A DNA stretch of 64,000 bases from CAVXGU01 sp963761615 (GTDB lineage Bacteria; Acidobacteriota; Vicinamibacteria; Vicinamibacterales; CAVVIG01), in contig CAVXGU010000001.1 of assembly GCA_963761615.1 (NCBI GenBank), positions 62,001-126,000 of the forward strand. The letters are read 5' to 3'. Made by a program: the position numbers and the translations under genes. Numbering within the stretch: the stretch's first letter is position 1; each line of letters opens with the position of its first letter. Below the pieces are notes generated by a model. The model had not been told where the DNA came from and did not search any database. It saw only the letters and a list, made by a program, of their open reading frames with translations. Shown in pieces: positions 44,431 to 52,417 of the stretch.

Positions 44431-45242
44431 GAGGGCCGCAGCAGCCACTGCCGGAGGGCGATCCAGGCCTGGACGGGACGCGGCGGTCGCGCACGCGCGG
44501 TGAAGACGTCGTAGTCGTTGCGCTCGATGCGCCTCAGGGTCTCGAAGTAGACGGCCCGCATGATTTCGGCCGCCACGAGCCGGCCCCGGTCCTCCTCCGG
44601 CCGCGCGGCGATCGCCAGCCGGTAGTACTCGCGCGCGCGATTGCACTCGAACGCGACGAGCGCCCGCACGCTCGGGGTCGTGACGCCCCCGGCGAGATCG
44701 TCGGGCGTGCACCCGTGCGCCTCCAGATCTTCGAGCGGCAGGTACACGCGGCCGCGCGCGCAGTCCTCGGCGATGTCCCGCACGATGTTGGTCAACTGCA
44801 GCGCGACGCCGAGGTAGAGCGCGTACTCACGGGCCCGGTCGCTCCGGCAGCCGAAGATCCGGATGCAGATCATGCCCACCGCCGACGCCACCCGCCGGCA
44901 GTACTCGAACAGGTCCTCGAACGTGCGATATCGCGTCGTGTCGAGATCCATCGCGACCCCGTCGATCACATCGTCGAAGGCCTGGCGCGGGAGTCCGTAG
45001 CGGGCGATGAACGGCTGCAGCCGGCGCCCCTGAGGCGTCTGGGGTGCCGCGCGGCCGTAGCAGCGCTCGAGCTCCGCGCGCCAGAAGTCCACGGCCGCGC
45101 GGCCGGCGGGCGCGCCCCCGGCCGGCCCTTCGTCGACGGCATCGTCGACGGCGCGGCAGAAGTCCCAGACCGCGAAGATCGCCCGCCGCTGGTCGGCGGG
45201 AAGGACGAGGAACGAATAGTAGAAGCTGGTCTTGCGCGCCAT
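44427..45242 (-). CDS. hpnD: Presqualene diphosphate synthase HpnD
   Basis: 271-aa all-alpha prenyl synthase of the squalene/phytoene type. The first Asp-rich motif is DFCRAVDDAVDE and the second is NIVRDIAEDCARGRVYLP. N-terminal FYYSFLVLPADQRRAI and the mid block EYCRRVASAVGMICIRIFG are characteristic. It condenses two farnesyl diphosphates to presqualene diphosphate. The start overlaps the hpnC stop by one base. Confidence 0.93.
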   Translation of the reverse strand: MARKTSFYYSFLVLPADQRRAIFAVWDFCRAVDDAVDEGPAGGAPAGRAAVDFWRAELERCYGRAAPQTPQGRRLQPFIARYGLPRQAFDDVIDGVAMDLDTTRYRTFEDLFEYCRRVASAVGMICIRIFGCRSDRAREYALYLGVALQLTNIVRDIAEDCARGRVYLPLEDLEAHGCTPDDLAGGVTTPSVRALVAFECNRAREYYRLAIAARPEEDRGRLVAAEIMRAVYFETLRRIERNDYDVFTARARPPRPVQAWIALRQWLLRPS

Positions 45243-46138
45243 CAGGATCGAGCGGGGGTCCAGCCGACGAGGGCCCACAGGAGCGCCGGCGCATCGGCCG
45301 CGCCGAGGACCGGGCGCCAGGTCAGCAGGTCGGCGCGCCGGCGGTCGACACGATCGAGGATGCGGGAGCCGCCGAGCCAGGTCAAGCGGAGCTCGGCGCG
45401 CAACCGCCCGCGCACGCCGTCGCACACGGCGCGCCCCGCCGCGAACCGCTCGCGGGTGACTGCGACGGCGCCCTCGAGCGCCGCCGACCACGCGGCGTCG
45501 ATCCGCCCCTCTTCGAGCGTGGACTCTGCGGCGCCGCAGGCCGCCGACACGTCGCGCGGCAGGTACAGGCGGCCAGCCCGCCAGTCGCGGCCGAAGTCCT
45601 GCCAGAAGTTGGTGAGCTGCAGCGCCGTACAGAGCGCGTCAGAGGAATCGTCCAGGGGCGCGCTGCGATAGCCCGCGATCCGGAGCACGAGTCGTCCGAC
45701 GGGGTTGGCGGATCGGCGGCAGTAATCCAGGACGTCGCTCCACGAGGCGTAGCGCACCCTCATGGTATCCTGACCGAACGCGCTCAGGAGATCCTCGAAG
45801 AGCGAGACGGGGAGGTCGCACGTGCGAATCGAGCGACCGAGCGCGGCGAAGATCAGCGCGTCGGTCGGCGCGTCGGCGCCCGGCGGCCGGGTGTCGACCG
45901 CGGCGCGGTGAAGCCGGTCGAGCCAGTCCCGCAGCCGCGCCTGCCGCTCGGCGGCCGGCGCGGCGCCTTCGTCGGCGATGTCGTCGGCTGCCCGCGCGAA
46001 CGCATAGACCGCCGCGATGTGCGGACGCATCGCGCGCGGCAGCAGCCAAGAGGCCACAGGGAAGTTCTCGTAGTGCGATCGCGCCAGCATCTCGCACGCC
46101 CGGTAGGCGCGAGCGAACGGGTCGGTCCCGTGAGACAC
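45242..46138 (-). CDS. hpnC: Hydroxysqualene synthase HpnC
   Basis: 298 aa, paralogue of HpnD. Asp-rich motifs are AFARAADDIADE and NFWQDFGRDWRAGRLYLP. N-terminal HYENFPVASWLLPRAMRPHIAAVYAF is typical of HpnC. It converts presqualene diphosphate to hydroxysqualene. GTG start; a -10-like TAGAAT lies 6 nt upstream, so the operon mRNA is probably leaderless. The operon order is hpnC-hpnD-hpnE with overlaps throughout; it supplies squalene for hopanoids or other triterpenes. Confidence 0.93.
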   Translation of the reverse strand: MSHGTDPFARAYRACEMLARSHYENFPVASWLLPRAMRPHIAAVYAFARAADDIADEGAAPAAERQARLRDWLDRLHRAAVDTRPPGADAPTDALIFAALGRSIRTCDLPVSLFEDLLSAFGQDTMRVRYASWSDVLDYCRRSANPVGRLVLRIAGYRSAPLDDSSDALCTALQLTNFWQDFGRDWRAGRLYLPRDVSAACGAAESTLEEGRIDAAWSAALEGAVAVTRERFAAGRAVCDGVRGRLRAELRLTWLGGSRILDRVDRRRADLLTWRPVLGAADAPALLWALVGWTPARS

Positions 46139-46144
46139 CGCCAG

Positions 46145-46150
46145 ATTCTA
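46145..46150 (-). promoter_or_regulatory. -10-like TAGAAT before hpnC
   Basis: TAGAAT on the minus strand 6 nt before the GTG start, the same spacing as other leaderless candidates in this window. The 9-bp repeat begins 14 bp further upstream. Confidence 0.5.
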
Positions 46151-46162
46151 TACGTGACCCCG

Positions 46163-46202
46163 CCGAACCCTGAGAACCCTGAGAACCCCGAGAACCTCCG
46201 AG
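46163..46202. repeat. Nonanucleotide tandem repeat (GAGAACCCT), four units
   Basis: GAACCCT GAGAACCCT GAGAACCCC GAGAACCTCC lies between the divergent hpnC and a hypothetical gene, ending at the latter's ATG. Unlike the other arrays, its period is 9 bp. Confidence 0.85.
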
Positions 46203-46721
46203 ATGCGTGACTTCGTCGCCGGACTCGTCGCGCTGGCGCTCCTGTTCGCGGCGCTCAGCCTGTCGACATCGCTCCATTTCGCCAGACGCCAGCGCCAGCG
46301 CCGGCGCCGCGCCGAACTGGAGGCCGGCCGGGCGATCATCGCGGAGATCCCCGGCGAACACGACCTGATCCTGTTCACCGAGGACGACTCGTCCTTCCAC
46401 TACGGCGATCGGTCGATCGCCAAGGCGGCGATCGTCGCGGCGCGCGTGCTGATCAACGGCGCGCCCATCGCGACCTGCATCTCACCACGGCATCCCGAAG
46501 CCGCGATCCCGCAGGCGACGAGCGTCGAGGACCGTCCCGAGGGCATCGCACGGGACCGCTGGGACGTGGCCATCGAGACCACCGGGGGCACGACGCTCGT
46601 CGAGTGCGGTGCCATTCGCGAGCGAGTGTCGCAGGAGCTCGCGCGGGCGGTCTTCGACGCGGTCAAGCGCGACCTCGACCGGCAGGACGGCGGCCAGCCG
46701 GGCGTCTCGACTCGCGGGTGA
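46203..46721 (+). CDS. Hypothetical protein with one N-terminal membrane helix
   Basis: 172 aa. One hydrophobic segment (VAGLVALALLFAALSLS) is followed by a strongly basic stretch (RRQRQRRRR), predicting the soluble part on the cytoplasmic side. The remaining domain has an alternating beta/alpha pattern (DLILFTEDDSSFHYG, IVAARVLINGA, VECGAIRERVSQELARAVFDAVKRDL). I do not recognise a family. The start codon directly follows the 9-bp repeat and no Shine-Dalgarno is visible. It converges with the PduO gene with a 5-bp gap. Confidence 0.6.
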   Translation: MRDFVAGLVALALLFAALSLSTSLHFARRQRQRRRRAELEAGRAIIAEIPGEHDLILFTEDDSSFHYGDRSIAKAAIVAARVLINGAPIATCISPRHPEAAIPQATSVEDRPEGIARDRWDVAIETTGGTTLVECGAIRERVSQELARAVFDAVKRDLDRQDGGQPGVSTRG

Positions 46722-46726
46722 TCACC

Positions 46727-47263
46727 TCACCACTCGACCTCGGGCGCCCCGGCCCGGTGGTTCACGGCCCGTGCGAGCGCGAAGAGGAGGTCGGACAGCC
46801 GGTTGACGTAGCGCAGCAGCACGGCATCGGGGGCAGGCTCGAGCGCGACCATGCGGCGCTCGGCGCGGCGACAGACCGTCCGGGCGACGTGCAGTGCCGC
46901 GCCGGCCGGGCTTCCGCCCGCGAGGATGAAGCGGCGCAGCGGCGGCACCTCGGCGTCGAGCCGGTCGATGAGCGCCTCCAGGCGCGTCACGTCGGCCTCG
47001 ATCAGGCGGGCCTTGCTCACGCGATCCGCAATCCTGTCGGCCGGATCGGCGAGCCCGGCGCCGAGCGCGAAGAGGTCGCGCTGCAGCTGCACGACCTCGC
47101 GATCCAGGTCGGCGTCCACCTGCGACGCCCGCACGAGCCCAAGCCACGCGTTCAGCTCGTCGACGTCACCGTACGCCGCCACGCGCGCATCGTCCTTGCG
47201 GACGCGGGTCCCGTCGAAGAGCGACGTCTCGCCGGTGTCACCGGTTCGCGTGTACAGTTTCAC
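46727..47263 (-). CDS. Cob(I)yrinic acid a,c-diamide adenosyltransferase, PduO type
   Basis: 178 aa. The PduO/MMAB signature is complete: N-terminal ATP-binding YTRTGDTGETSLFDGTRV with DARVAAYGDVDELNAWLG, then the C-terminal helices CRRAERRMVAL and YVNRLSDLLFALARAVN. It transfers the adenosyl group of ATP to cob(I)alamin, making coenzyme B12 for adenosylcobalamin-dependent enzymes. GTG start, with TATAAT 8 nt upstream on the minus strand. Confidence 0.94.
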   Translation of the reverse strand: MKLYTRTGDTGETSLFDGTRVRKDDARVAAYGDVDELNAWLGLVRASQVDADLDREVVQLQRDLFALGAGLADPADRIADRVSKARLIEADVTRLEALIDRLDAEVPPLRRFILAGGSPAGAALHVARTVCRRAERRMVALEPAPDAVLLRYVNRLSDLLFALARAVNHRAGAPEVEW

Positions 47264-47271
47264 CGGCGAAA

Positions 47272-47277
47272 ATTATA
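47272..47277 (-). promoter_or_regulatory. -10 element TATAAT before the PduO gene
   Basis: Perfect TATAAT on the minus strand with 8 nt to the GTG start, implying a leaderless mRNA. The site lies in the 18-bp gap to the divergent mutY gene. No -35 was recognised, as that region is inside mutY. Confidence 0.55.
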
Positions 47278-47281
47278 CGGG

Positions 47282-48031
47282 ATGGCGAAGACGCGACGAC
47301 GGCCGGCGACGGCCCGGAACAGGAACGAACACGAGTTGCCCGTGCCGGACGATCGGCGCCGCTTCCGGCGCCGGCTCCTCGCGTGGTACGCGCGCCACGG
47401 CCGCGATCTGCCGTGGCGCCAGACGGCGGATCCGTATCACATCCTGGTGTCCGAGATCATGCTCCAGCAGACGCAGGTCGACCGCGTGCTGCCCAAGTAC
47501 CACGAGTGGCTCGGGCGCTATCCCTCCCTCGAGGCCCTGGCCGCGGCACCCGAGCGCGACGTGACGCGCACGTGGTACCCCCTGGGCTACAACATCCGCC
47601 CCCGCCGCCTGCAGGCAATCGCGCGCGAGGCCGTCGCGCGCTACGGTGGACAGCTGCCCTCGGACGAGGCCACGCTGCGGTCGTTCAAGGGCATCGGCGC
47701 GTACACGGCCGGGGCGATTCGCAGCTTCGCGTTCCGTGAGCGCGCCGCGATCCTCGACACGAACGTCGCGCGCGTCCTGTTCCGCGTGTTCGTGGGCGAG
47801 GGCGATCCGAAGAGCCACGCGATGACGCGCCACCTCTGGCGCCTGTCCGACACGCTCCTGCCGAGACGACAGGTCTTCGACTTCAATCAGGCGTTGATGG
47901 ACTTCGGCGCGACCGTCTGCGCCGCGCGCAAGCCGGCCTGTGCCACGTGCCCGATGCGGGCGGGATGCCAGAGCTTCCCGGTCGACGCCGCGCCGGCGTC
48001 CGGCGGCCGGCGGAAGCGGGGCGCGCCATGA
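47282..48031 (+). CDS. mutY: A/G-specific adenine glycosylase MutY-like, lacking the C-terminal NUDIX-like domain
   Basis: 249 aa. HhH-GPD core: DLPWRQTADPYHILVSEIMLQQTQV (catalytic Glu in SEIML), the hairpin FKGIGAYTAGAIRSFAF, and LDTNVARVLFRVF with the catalytic Asp. 4Fe-4S cysteines are C-x6-C-x2-C-x5-C (CAARKPACATCPMRAGC). It removes A opposite 8-oxoG. Canonical MutY (~350 aa) has a C-terminal domain that recognises 8-oxoG and is related to MutT; here the protein ends after the cluster. A separate NUDIX gene overlaps its stop (ATGA). Confidence 0.9.
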   Translation: MAKTRRRPATARNRNEHELPVPDDRRRFRRRLLAWYARHGRDLPWRQTADPYHILVSEIMLQQTQVDRVLPKYHEWLGRYPSLEALAAAPERDVTRTWYPLGYNIRPRRLQAIAREAVARYGGQLPSDEATLRSFKGIGAYTAGAIRSFAFRERAAILDTNVARVLFRVFVGEGDPKSHAMTRHLWRLSDTLLPRRQVFDFNQALMDFGATVCAARKPACATCPMRAGCQSFPVDAAPASGGRRKRGAP

Positions 48032-48420
48032 CGACGATCGTCGTCGGCGCGGCCGTCGTGGAGCGAGGCGGACTCGTGCTCGTCACGCGCCGGCCCGCCG
48101 GCACGCATCTCGAGGGCTGCTGGGAGTTCCCGGGCGGCAAGCGCGAGGCCGGCGAGACCCTCGAGGCCTGCCTCAAGCGGGAAATGCGCGAGGAACTGGA
48201 CGTCGACGTCGAGGTGAAGGACGAGGTCTACGCCACCGTCCACGACTATCCCGATCGACGGGTCGAGCTGCACTTCCTGGCGTGCGAGGTGCGGGGCGAG
48301 CCCTCGCCCAGGCTCGGGCAGGAGATGCGGTGGATGCCGACTTCCGACCTGGACCCGGCGGAGTTTCCGCCGGCCGACGCCGAGCTCATCGCGCGGCTGC
48401 GCGAATCGGCCGCCCCGTGA
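48028..48420 (+). CDS. NUDIX hydrolase, MutT-like (8-oxo-dGTP diphosphatase type)
   Basis: 130 aa. The Nudix box is perfect: G-x5-E-x7-REM-x-EEL (GGKREAGETLEACLKREMREEL spread over two turns), preceded by CWEFPGG as in MutT. It probably hydrolyses oxidised dNTPs. Translational coupling to mutY suggests a joint anti-mutator unit. Alternatively it acts with MutY as a detached 8-oxoG-recognition domain. Its 3' end overlaps the convergent ygfZ gene by 35 bp. Confidence 0.9.
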   Translation: MTTIVVGAAVVERGGLVLVTRRPAGTHLEGCWEFPGGKREAGETLEACLKREMREELDVDVEVKDEVYATVHDYPDRRVELHFLACEVRGEPSPRLGQEMRWMPTSDLDPAEFPPADAELIARLRESAAP

Positions 48421-49387
48421 CCACCGCCGGAGCGCCTCCGACGGACACCGTGGTCCCGGGCTCGACGAAGTCCCGCTGCACGTAGCCCAGCGCGATGGCG
48501 CCGAGCGCCGGCGACCAGGCGCTGCTCGTGACCTGCCCGACCTCGCGGCCCGCGGCCGCGATCGGCGCGCCGGGCACCGGCGGCGTCGAACCCTCCACAC
48601 GAAGGCCCACGAGCTTTCGGGCCACACGCCCGTGGCCGCGGTGCAGCACGCGGATGATCACTTCCTGGCCCACGTAGCAGCCCTTGGTGAAGCTGATCGC
48701 GCGATCCTCGATCGCCGCCTCGAGCGGAATCGTCTCCTCGTCCATGTCGCGGCCGAAGAGCGGCACGCCGCCTTCGATGCGGAGGGCCTCGGCGATCGCG
48801 GGCGGAATCGGTTCCGCACCGCCGGCCTCGAGCACCGTGGCCAGGTCCGCCCGCTGCTCGCGGCCCGCGTACACCTCGAATCCCTCCTCGCCGGCATCGT
48901 CGATCCGGGTGACGATCACGGGCTGGCCGCGAAAGAGGAACCGGGCGCAGCCGTTCGCCGGCAGACGGTCGACGTCGCCCGGCGATGCGTCGAGCGCGCC
49001 CGCGACGATCGCGGACGCACGCGGACCGATGACGGCCAGCTGGGAGAACGTGTCGGTGACGTCTCCAAGCTGCACGTCCTCGGAGAAGATGAACTGGTCG
49101 AGGCGGGCGAGGACGGCGTCCTTGACCGCGCCCGGCATCGACAGGAGGATCGAGTCGCCGAGCTCATAGACATGAAGATCGGCGATCATGCGGCCCTGCG
49201 CGGTAAGGTATGCCGCGTAGCATCCCTGGCCCGGTGCGAGGGCGGCAATGTCGTTCGTCAGCAGTCCGTGCAGATAGGATCGGCGGTCGGCGCCGGTCAC
49301 CACCACGCGGCCGCGGTCGGAGCGATCGGCGAGCGCCGCCCGCGTGCGCGCCGCCTCGTAGGCGCCGGAGGAAACAGGCGAAACCAT
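48386..49387 (-). CDS. ygfZ: Folate-binding Fe-S cluster maintenance protein YgfZ (GcvT-like)
   Basis: 333 aa. The diagnostic YgfZ motif K-G-C-Y-x-G-Q-E is present (FTKGCYVGQEVIIR). The GcvT-like fold includes RSYLHGLLTNDIAALAPGQG near the N-terminus and ALRIEGGVPLFGRDMDEETIPLEA. YgfZ supports assembly or repair of certain Fe-S proteins using tetrahydrofolate. This suits the neighbouring Fe-S enzyme MutY, although the genes are convergent. It is divergent from the 49405 hydrolase. Confidence 0.93.
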   Translation of the reverse strand: MVSPVSSGAYEAARTRAALADRSDRGRVVVTGADRRSYLHGLLTNDIAALAPGQGCYAAYLTAQGRMIADLHVYELGDSILLSMPGAVKDAVLARLDQFIFSEDVQLGDVTDTFSQLAVIGPRASAIVAGALDASPGDVDRLPANGCARFLFRGQPVIVTRIDDAGEEGFEVYAGREQRADLATVLEAGGAEPIPPAIAEALRIEGGVPLFGRDMDEETIPLEAAIEDRAISFTKGCYVGQEVIIRVLHRGHGRVARKLVGLRVEGSTPPVPGAPIAAAGREVGQVTSSAWSPALGAIALGYVQRDFVEPGTTVSVGGAPAVVTGRPIRAAAR

Positions 49388-49401
49388 GATGCTATCCTGA
49401 G

Positions 49402-51094
49402 ATGATGTCCCGGACCCATTGTATCCGCGCGGTGCGCGCGGCAGCCTGTGCCGCCGCCCTCTGCTGGCCCGCGGGCGCCGTGGCCCAGACGACGGCCGAG
49501 CCTGCGTCGCCGGCCGGCACCGCCACGTACAAGATCTACCTGAATGCGTCCCAGGTGGGCACCGCCGACATCACCGTCTCGGAGAGCGCGGAGGGATGGA
49601 CGATCTCGAGCACGGAGAACGTCGGCCCTCCGCTCGACGTGACGACGCGCGTCGCCCAGATGCGGTACGACGAGCAGTGGCACCCGCTCGAGGTCACCAT
49701 CGACGCGACGGCCGGCGGACGTCCGGTCTCGATCCACACGCTCGTCAGCGGCGCGAACGTCACCACCGACATCAACGACGCGGGGCGGACGAACACCGTC
49801 TCCGAGCCCATCGACGACACCGCCGTCTTTCTGCCGAATCCCTTCTTCGCCGCCTTCAGCGCGCTGGCCGTGCGCCTGCGGACGGCTGCGGCCGACACGA
49901 TCATTCCGATCTACGCCGGACCGCACGGGGGCTACAACGCGCGCGTCGGTGCCTCGTCCGGCGAGCACATCCAGACGGCGAGCCAGCTCCTCGACGTCAG
50001 GCGAACGACGGTGCGGCTGTTCGTGCCCGGCGCGCCTCCGCTGGACGCCGACATCTGGGCGGATCCCGCCGGGCACCTGCTCCGGCTGAGCATCCCGGCC
50101 CAGGGCCTCGACGTGGTGCGGGACGACGTCGGCTCCGTCGCCGCCCGCCGCGTGGTGGTGTCCCGGCCCAACGACGAGACGGTGCGCGTTCCCGCGAACG
50201 GCTTCTCGCTGGCGGGCACGATCTCCAGGCCGACGGACGCGGGCGCGGTCAAGCTGCCGGCGATCGTCCTCGTGAGCGGCTCCGGCCCCGAGGACCGCGA
50301 CGAGCTCGACTACGGCGTCCCGATCTTCGGCCAGCTCGCCGGATCGCTCGCCGACGCCGGATTCCTGGTGCTGCGCTACGACAAGCGCGGCGTCGGCCAG
50401 AGCGGCGGGCGTCCGGAGGCGGCCGCGCTCTCGGACTACGCCGACGACCTGCGCGCCGCCGTGAAGTTCCTGGCCAACCGCAAGGACGTCGACAACCGGC
50501 GCATTGCCGTCGTCGGCTACGGCGAGGGCGGACCGATTGCGATGATCACCGCCGACAAGGAGAAGAAGGTCGCGGCCCTCGTGCTGGTCGGCGCGATGGG
50601 CGAGACGGGTGCCGATCTCGAATCTCGCGCAGATCAGGCACTCCTCCGAGCGGGCGAGACAGTCGGCCGCCGACATGCAGGCCAGACTCGACTTGCAGAA
50701 GAAGATCCAGGACGCGGTCGTGACCGGCAAGGGGTGGGAGGGCATCGACGCCAGGGTGCGCGAGCAGGCGGACACGCCGTGGTTCCGGAGCTTCCTCGCG
50801 TTCGATCCGGTCAAGGCGATGAAGGACATCGACCAGCCGATCCTGATCGTGCAGGGCGAGCGCGACACCCAGGTCGATCCCGCCAACGCCGACCGGCTCG
50901 CCGACGCGGCCCGGGCCCGCAGGAAGGCGCCGCCGCCCGGGGTCGTGAAGATTCCAGGCATCAACCACCTGCTCGTGCCCGCCGACACGGGAGAAGTCGA
51001 CGAGTACGCCAGGCTGAAGGCCACGACCGTCAGCCCCGCGGTGGCGCGCGCGGTCGCCGACTGGCTCCACACGACGCTTCCGCCGCGACGATGA
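49402..51094 (+). pseudogene. Secreted S9-like alpha/beta hydrolase, one +1 frameshift
   Basis: About 563 aa after repair. Signal peptide (AACAAALCWPAGAVAQ). The first ~260 residues are a beta-rich N-terminal domain (TYKIYLNASQVGTADITV). The hydrolase follows with VLVSGSGPEDRDE, LRYDKRGVGQSGG, the nucleophile region VVGYGEGGPIA (Gly-x-Glu-x-Gly: Glu at the usual Ser position), then ILIVQGERDTQV and GINHLLVP. The break is TCGAATC at 50618-50624; dropping one A gives ADLDLAQIRHS and joins the frames. The second ATG (49405) lies 6 nt after a TATCCT and may be the true start. Probably intact in the organism; substrate unknown. Confidence 0.8.
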
Positions 51095-51405
51095 CGCCCT
51101 CACCGCCCGCCGCGCCCATGTGGATCCTGACCGGAGCCGACGGCGACGACCGGCTCACGTTCCGTCTGCGCTCGGGCGCGATCCGGACCCTCGGCCGGGC
51201 CACGCGCGCGGACTTCATCCTCGACGCGCCGCTGGTGTCGCGGCTGCACTGCCGCCTGACCGCGCACGACGACCGCGTCGAAGTCGAGGACCTCGCCAGC
51301 ACCAACGGCACGTTCGTCAACGACGCCCGCGTGCGGAAGGCCGACGCCCGCGCCGGCGATCGGCTGCGCGTCGGGCGCGTCGAGCTCACCGTAGAAAAGG
51401 ATTAG
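51091..51405 (+). CDS. FHA domain protein
   Basis: 104 aa, essentially a single forkhead-associated domain. The conserved turns are present: RTLGRATRADFILDAPLVSRLHCRL (GR...SRxH) and DLASTNGTFVND (TNGTxxN). FHA domains bind phosphothreonine, so a Ser/Thr kinase partner is expected; the nearest kinase-like protein (52386-54177) appears catalytically dead. The ATG overlaps the hydrolase stop (ATGA). The 3' end overlaps the convergent MBL gene by 20 bp. Confidence 0.9.
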   Translation: MTPSPPAAPMWILTGADGDDRLTFRLRSGAIRTLGRATRADFILDAPLVSRLHCRLTAHDDRVEVEDLASTNGTFVNDARVRKADARAGDRLRVGRVELTVEKD

Positions 51406-52024
51406 TCGCGCGCTCGCGGCCGATCGTGGTGTCCGGCCCGTGGCCGGGGTGCACCTCGAAGTCGTCGGGGAACGCGAACAGAACGGTCCGGATCGCGCGG
51501 ATCAGGGTGTCGTAGTCGCCCCCGGGCAGGTCGGTGCGTCCGATCGAGCCCGCAAACAGCGTGTCGCCGACGAAGAGATGCCGGCCGTCCTCGCCGGCGG
51601 GGCCGATCTGCAGGCAGACGCCGCCCGGACAGTGTCCAGGCGTGTGGTGCAGACGCGCCTCGAGGTCGCCGAAGGGAATCACCTGTCCCGGCGTGTAGTA
51701 CTCGTCGACGGGCGGCTGCGGCTCGGTCTTCAGGCCGAACAGCGCGCCCATTTCCACCGCGCGCTCGTACAGGAAGAGGTCGTCGCGGTGGAGGTACACG
51801 GGCGCGCCCGTCGCGCGCTTGGCGGCGGCGACACCGGTAATGTGGTCCACGTGCGCGTGCGTGAGCAGGATGTGCCGGATCGACAGGCCTCGCCGCGCCG
51901 CCTCGGTCAGGAGCGCATCGACCTCGTCGCCCGGATCGATCAGCGCGGCCTCGGTCGACCGCTCGCCGGCGACGAGGAAGCCGTTCTTGTAGAAGGGCGC
52001 CACCGCTCTCGACTCGACTATCAT
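51386..52024 (-). CDS. MBL-fold metallohydrolase (glyoxalase II-like)
   Basis: 212 aa. The metal motif THAHVDH at about residues 55-61 is followed by the further ligands HHTPGHCPGG, FVGDTLFAGSIGRTDLPGG and HPGHGPDT. This is the glyoxalase II/persulfide dioxygenase-like subgroup. It hydrolyses a thioester or similar substrate in the cytoplasm. The start codon lies 6 bp from that of the divergent receiver-like gene; a TAGAAT 9 nt upstream (52039-52034) is its likely -10. Confidence 0.92.
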   Translation of the reverse strand: MIVESRAVAPFYKNGFLVAGERSTEAALIDPGDEVDALLTEAARRGLSIRHILLTHAHVDHITGVAAAKRATGAPVYLHRDDLFLYERAVEMGALFGLKTEPQPPVDEYYTPGQVIPFGDLEARLHHTPGHCPGGVCLQIGPAGEDGRHLFVGDTLFAGSIGRTDLPGGDYDTLIRAIRTVLFAFPDDFEVHPGHGPDTTIGRERATNPFLR

Positions 52025-52039
52025 CGATTCATGATTCTA
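52019..52039. promoter_or_regulatory. Interlocked divergent -10 elements
   Basis: Plus strand TATCAT (52019-52024) is 6 nt before the ATG at 52031. Minus strand TAGAAT (52039-52034) is 9 nt before the ATG at 52024. Each -10 lies at or inside the start of the opposite gene, so only one of the two can be occupied by polymerase at a time. Confidence 0.5.
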
Positions 52040-52417
52040 GCTGTCCTCGACGACCTCATGTTCTCGTCGAAGATCAAGACGGCGGCCGGCCAGCTCGGCG
52101 TCCCGCTGGTGATCGCGCGCTCGACGGCCGCGGCGCTCGACGCGATGCGCCGGGAGGCGCCCACGCTCGTGATCATCGATCTGAACGGCCGGGGAACGGA
52201 CCCGCTGGGCACCGTGCGGACGATGAAGGACGACCCGGCGCTCGCGGGCATTCCCACCGTCGGTTTCGTCTCTCACGTGCAGACCGATCTCATCGAGGCG
52301 GCGCGCCGTGCGGGTGTGGACGAGGTACTCGCGCGATCGGCCTTCGTGTCGGGCCTCGGCGACATCCTCGGGCGCGGCGCCGGCGTCAGTCGATCAAACC
52401 CGCCAGCGCGGTCCTGA
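52031..52417 (+). CDS. Receiver-like (CheY-fold) protein, degenerate
   Basis: 128 aa with the alternating beta/alpha layout of response-regulator receivers: ILAVLDDLMFSS, a helix, VPLVIAR, a helix with RREAPTLVIIDLNGRG (Asp at the phospho-acceptor place), GIPTVGFVSHV, VDEVLARSAF. The acidic pair is present (DD 7-8), but the conserved Lys after strand 5 is replaced (LARSAF). It may therefore be a non-phosphorylated receiver or a two-component-fold relative. It converges on the pseudokinase gene, overlapping its repaired 3' end by 32 bp. Confidence 0.7.
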   Translation: MILAVLDDLMFSSKIKTAAGQLGVPLVIARSTAAALDAMRREAPTLVIIDLNGRGTDPLGTVRTMKDDPALAGIPTVGFVSHVQTDLIEAARRAGVDEVLARSAFVSGLGDILGRGAGVSRSNPPARS

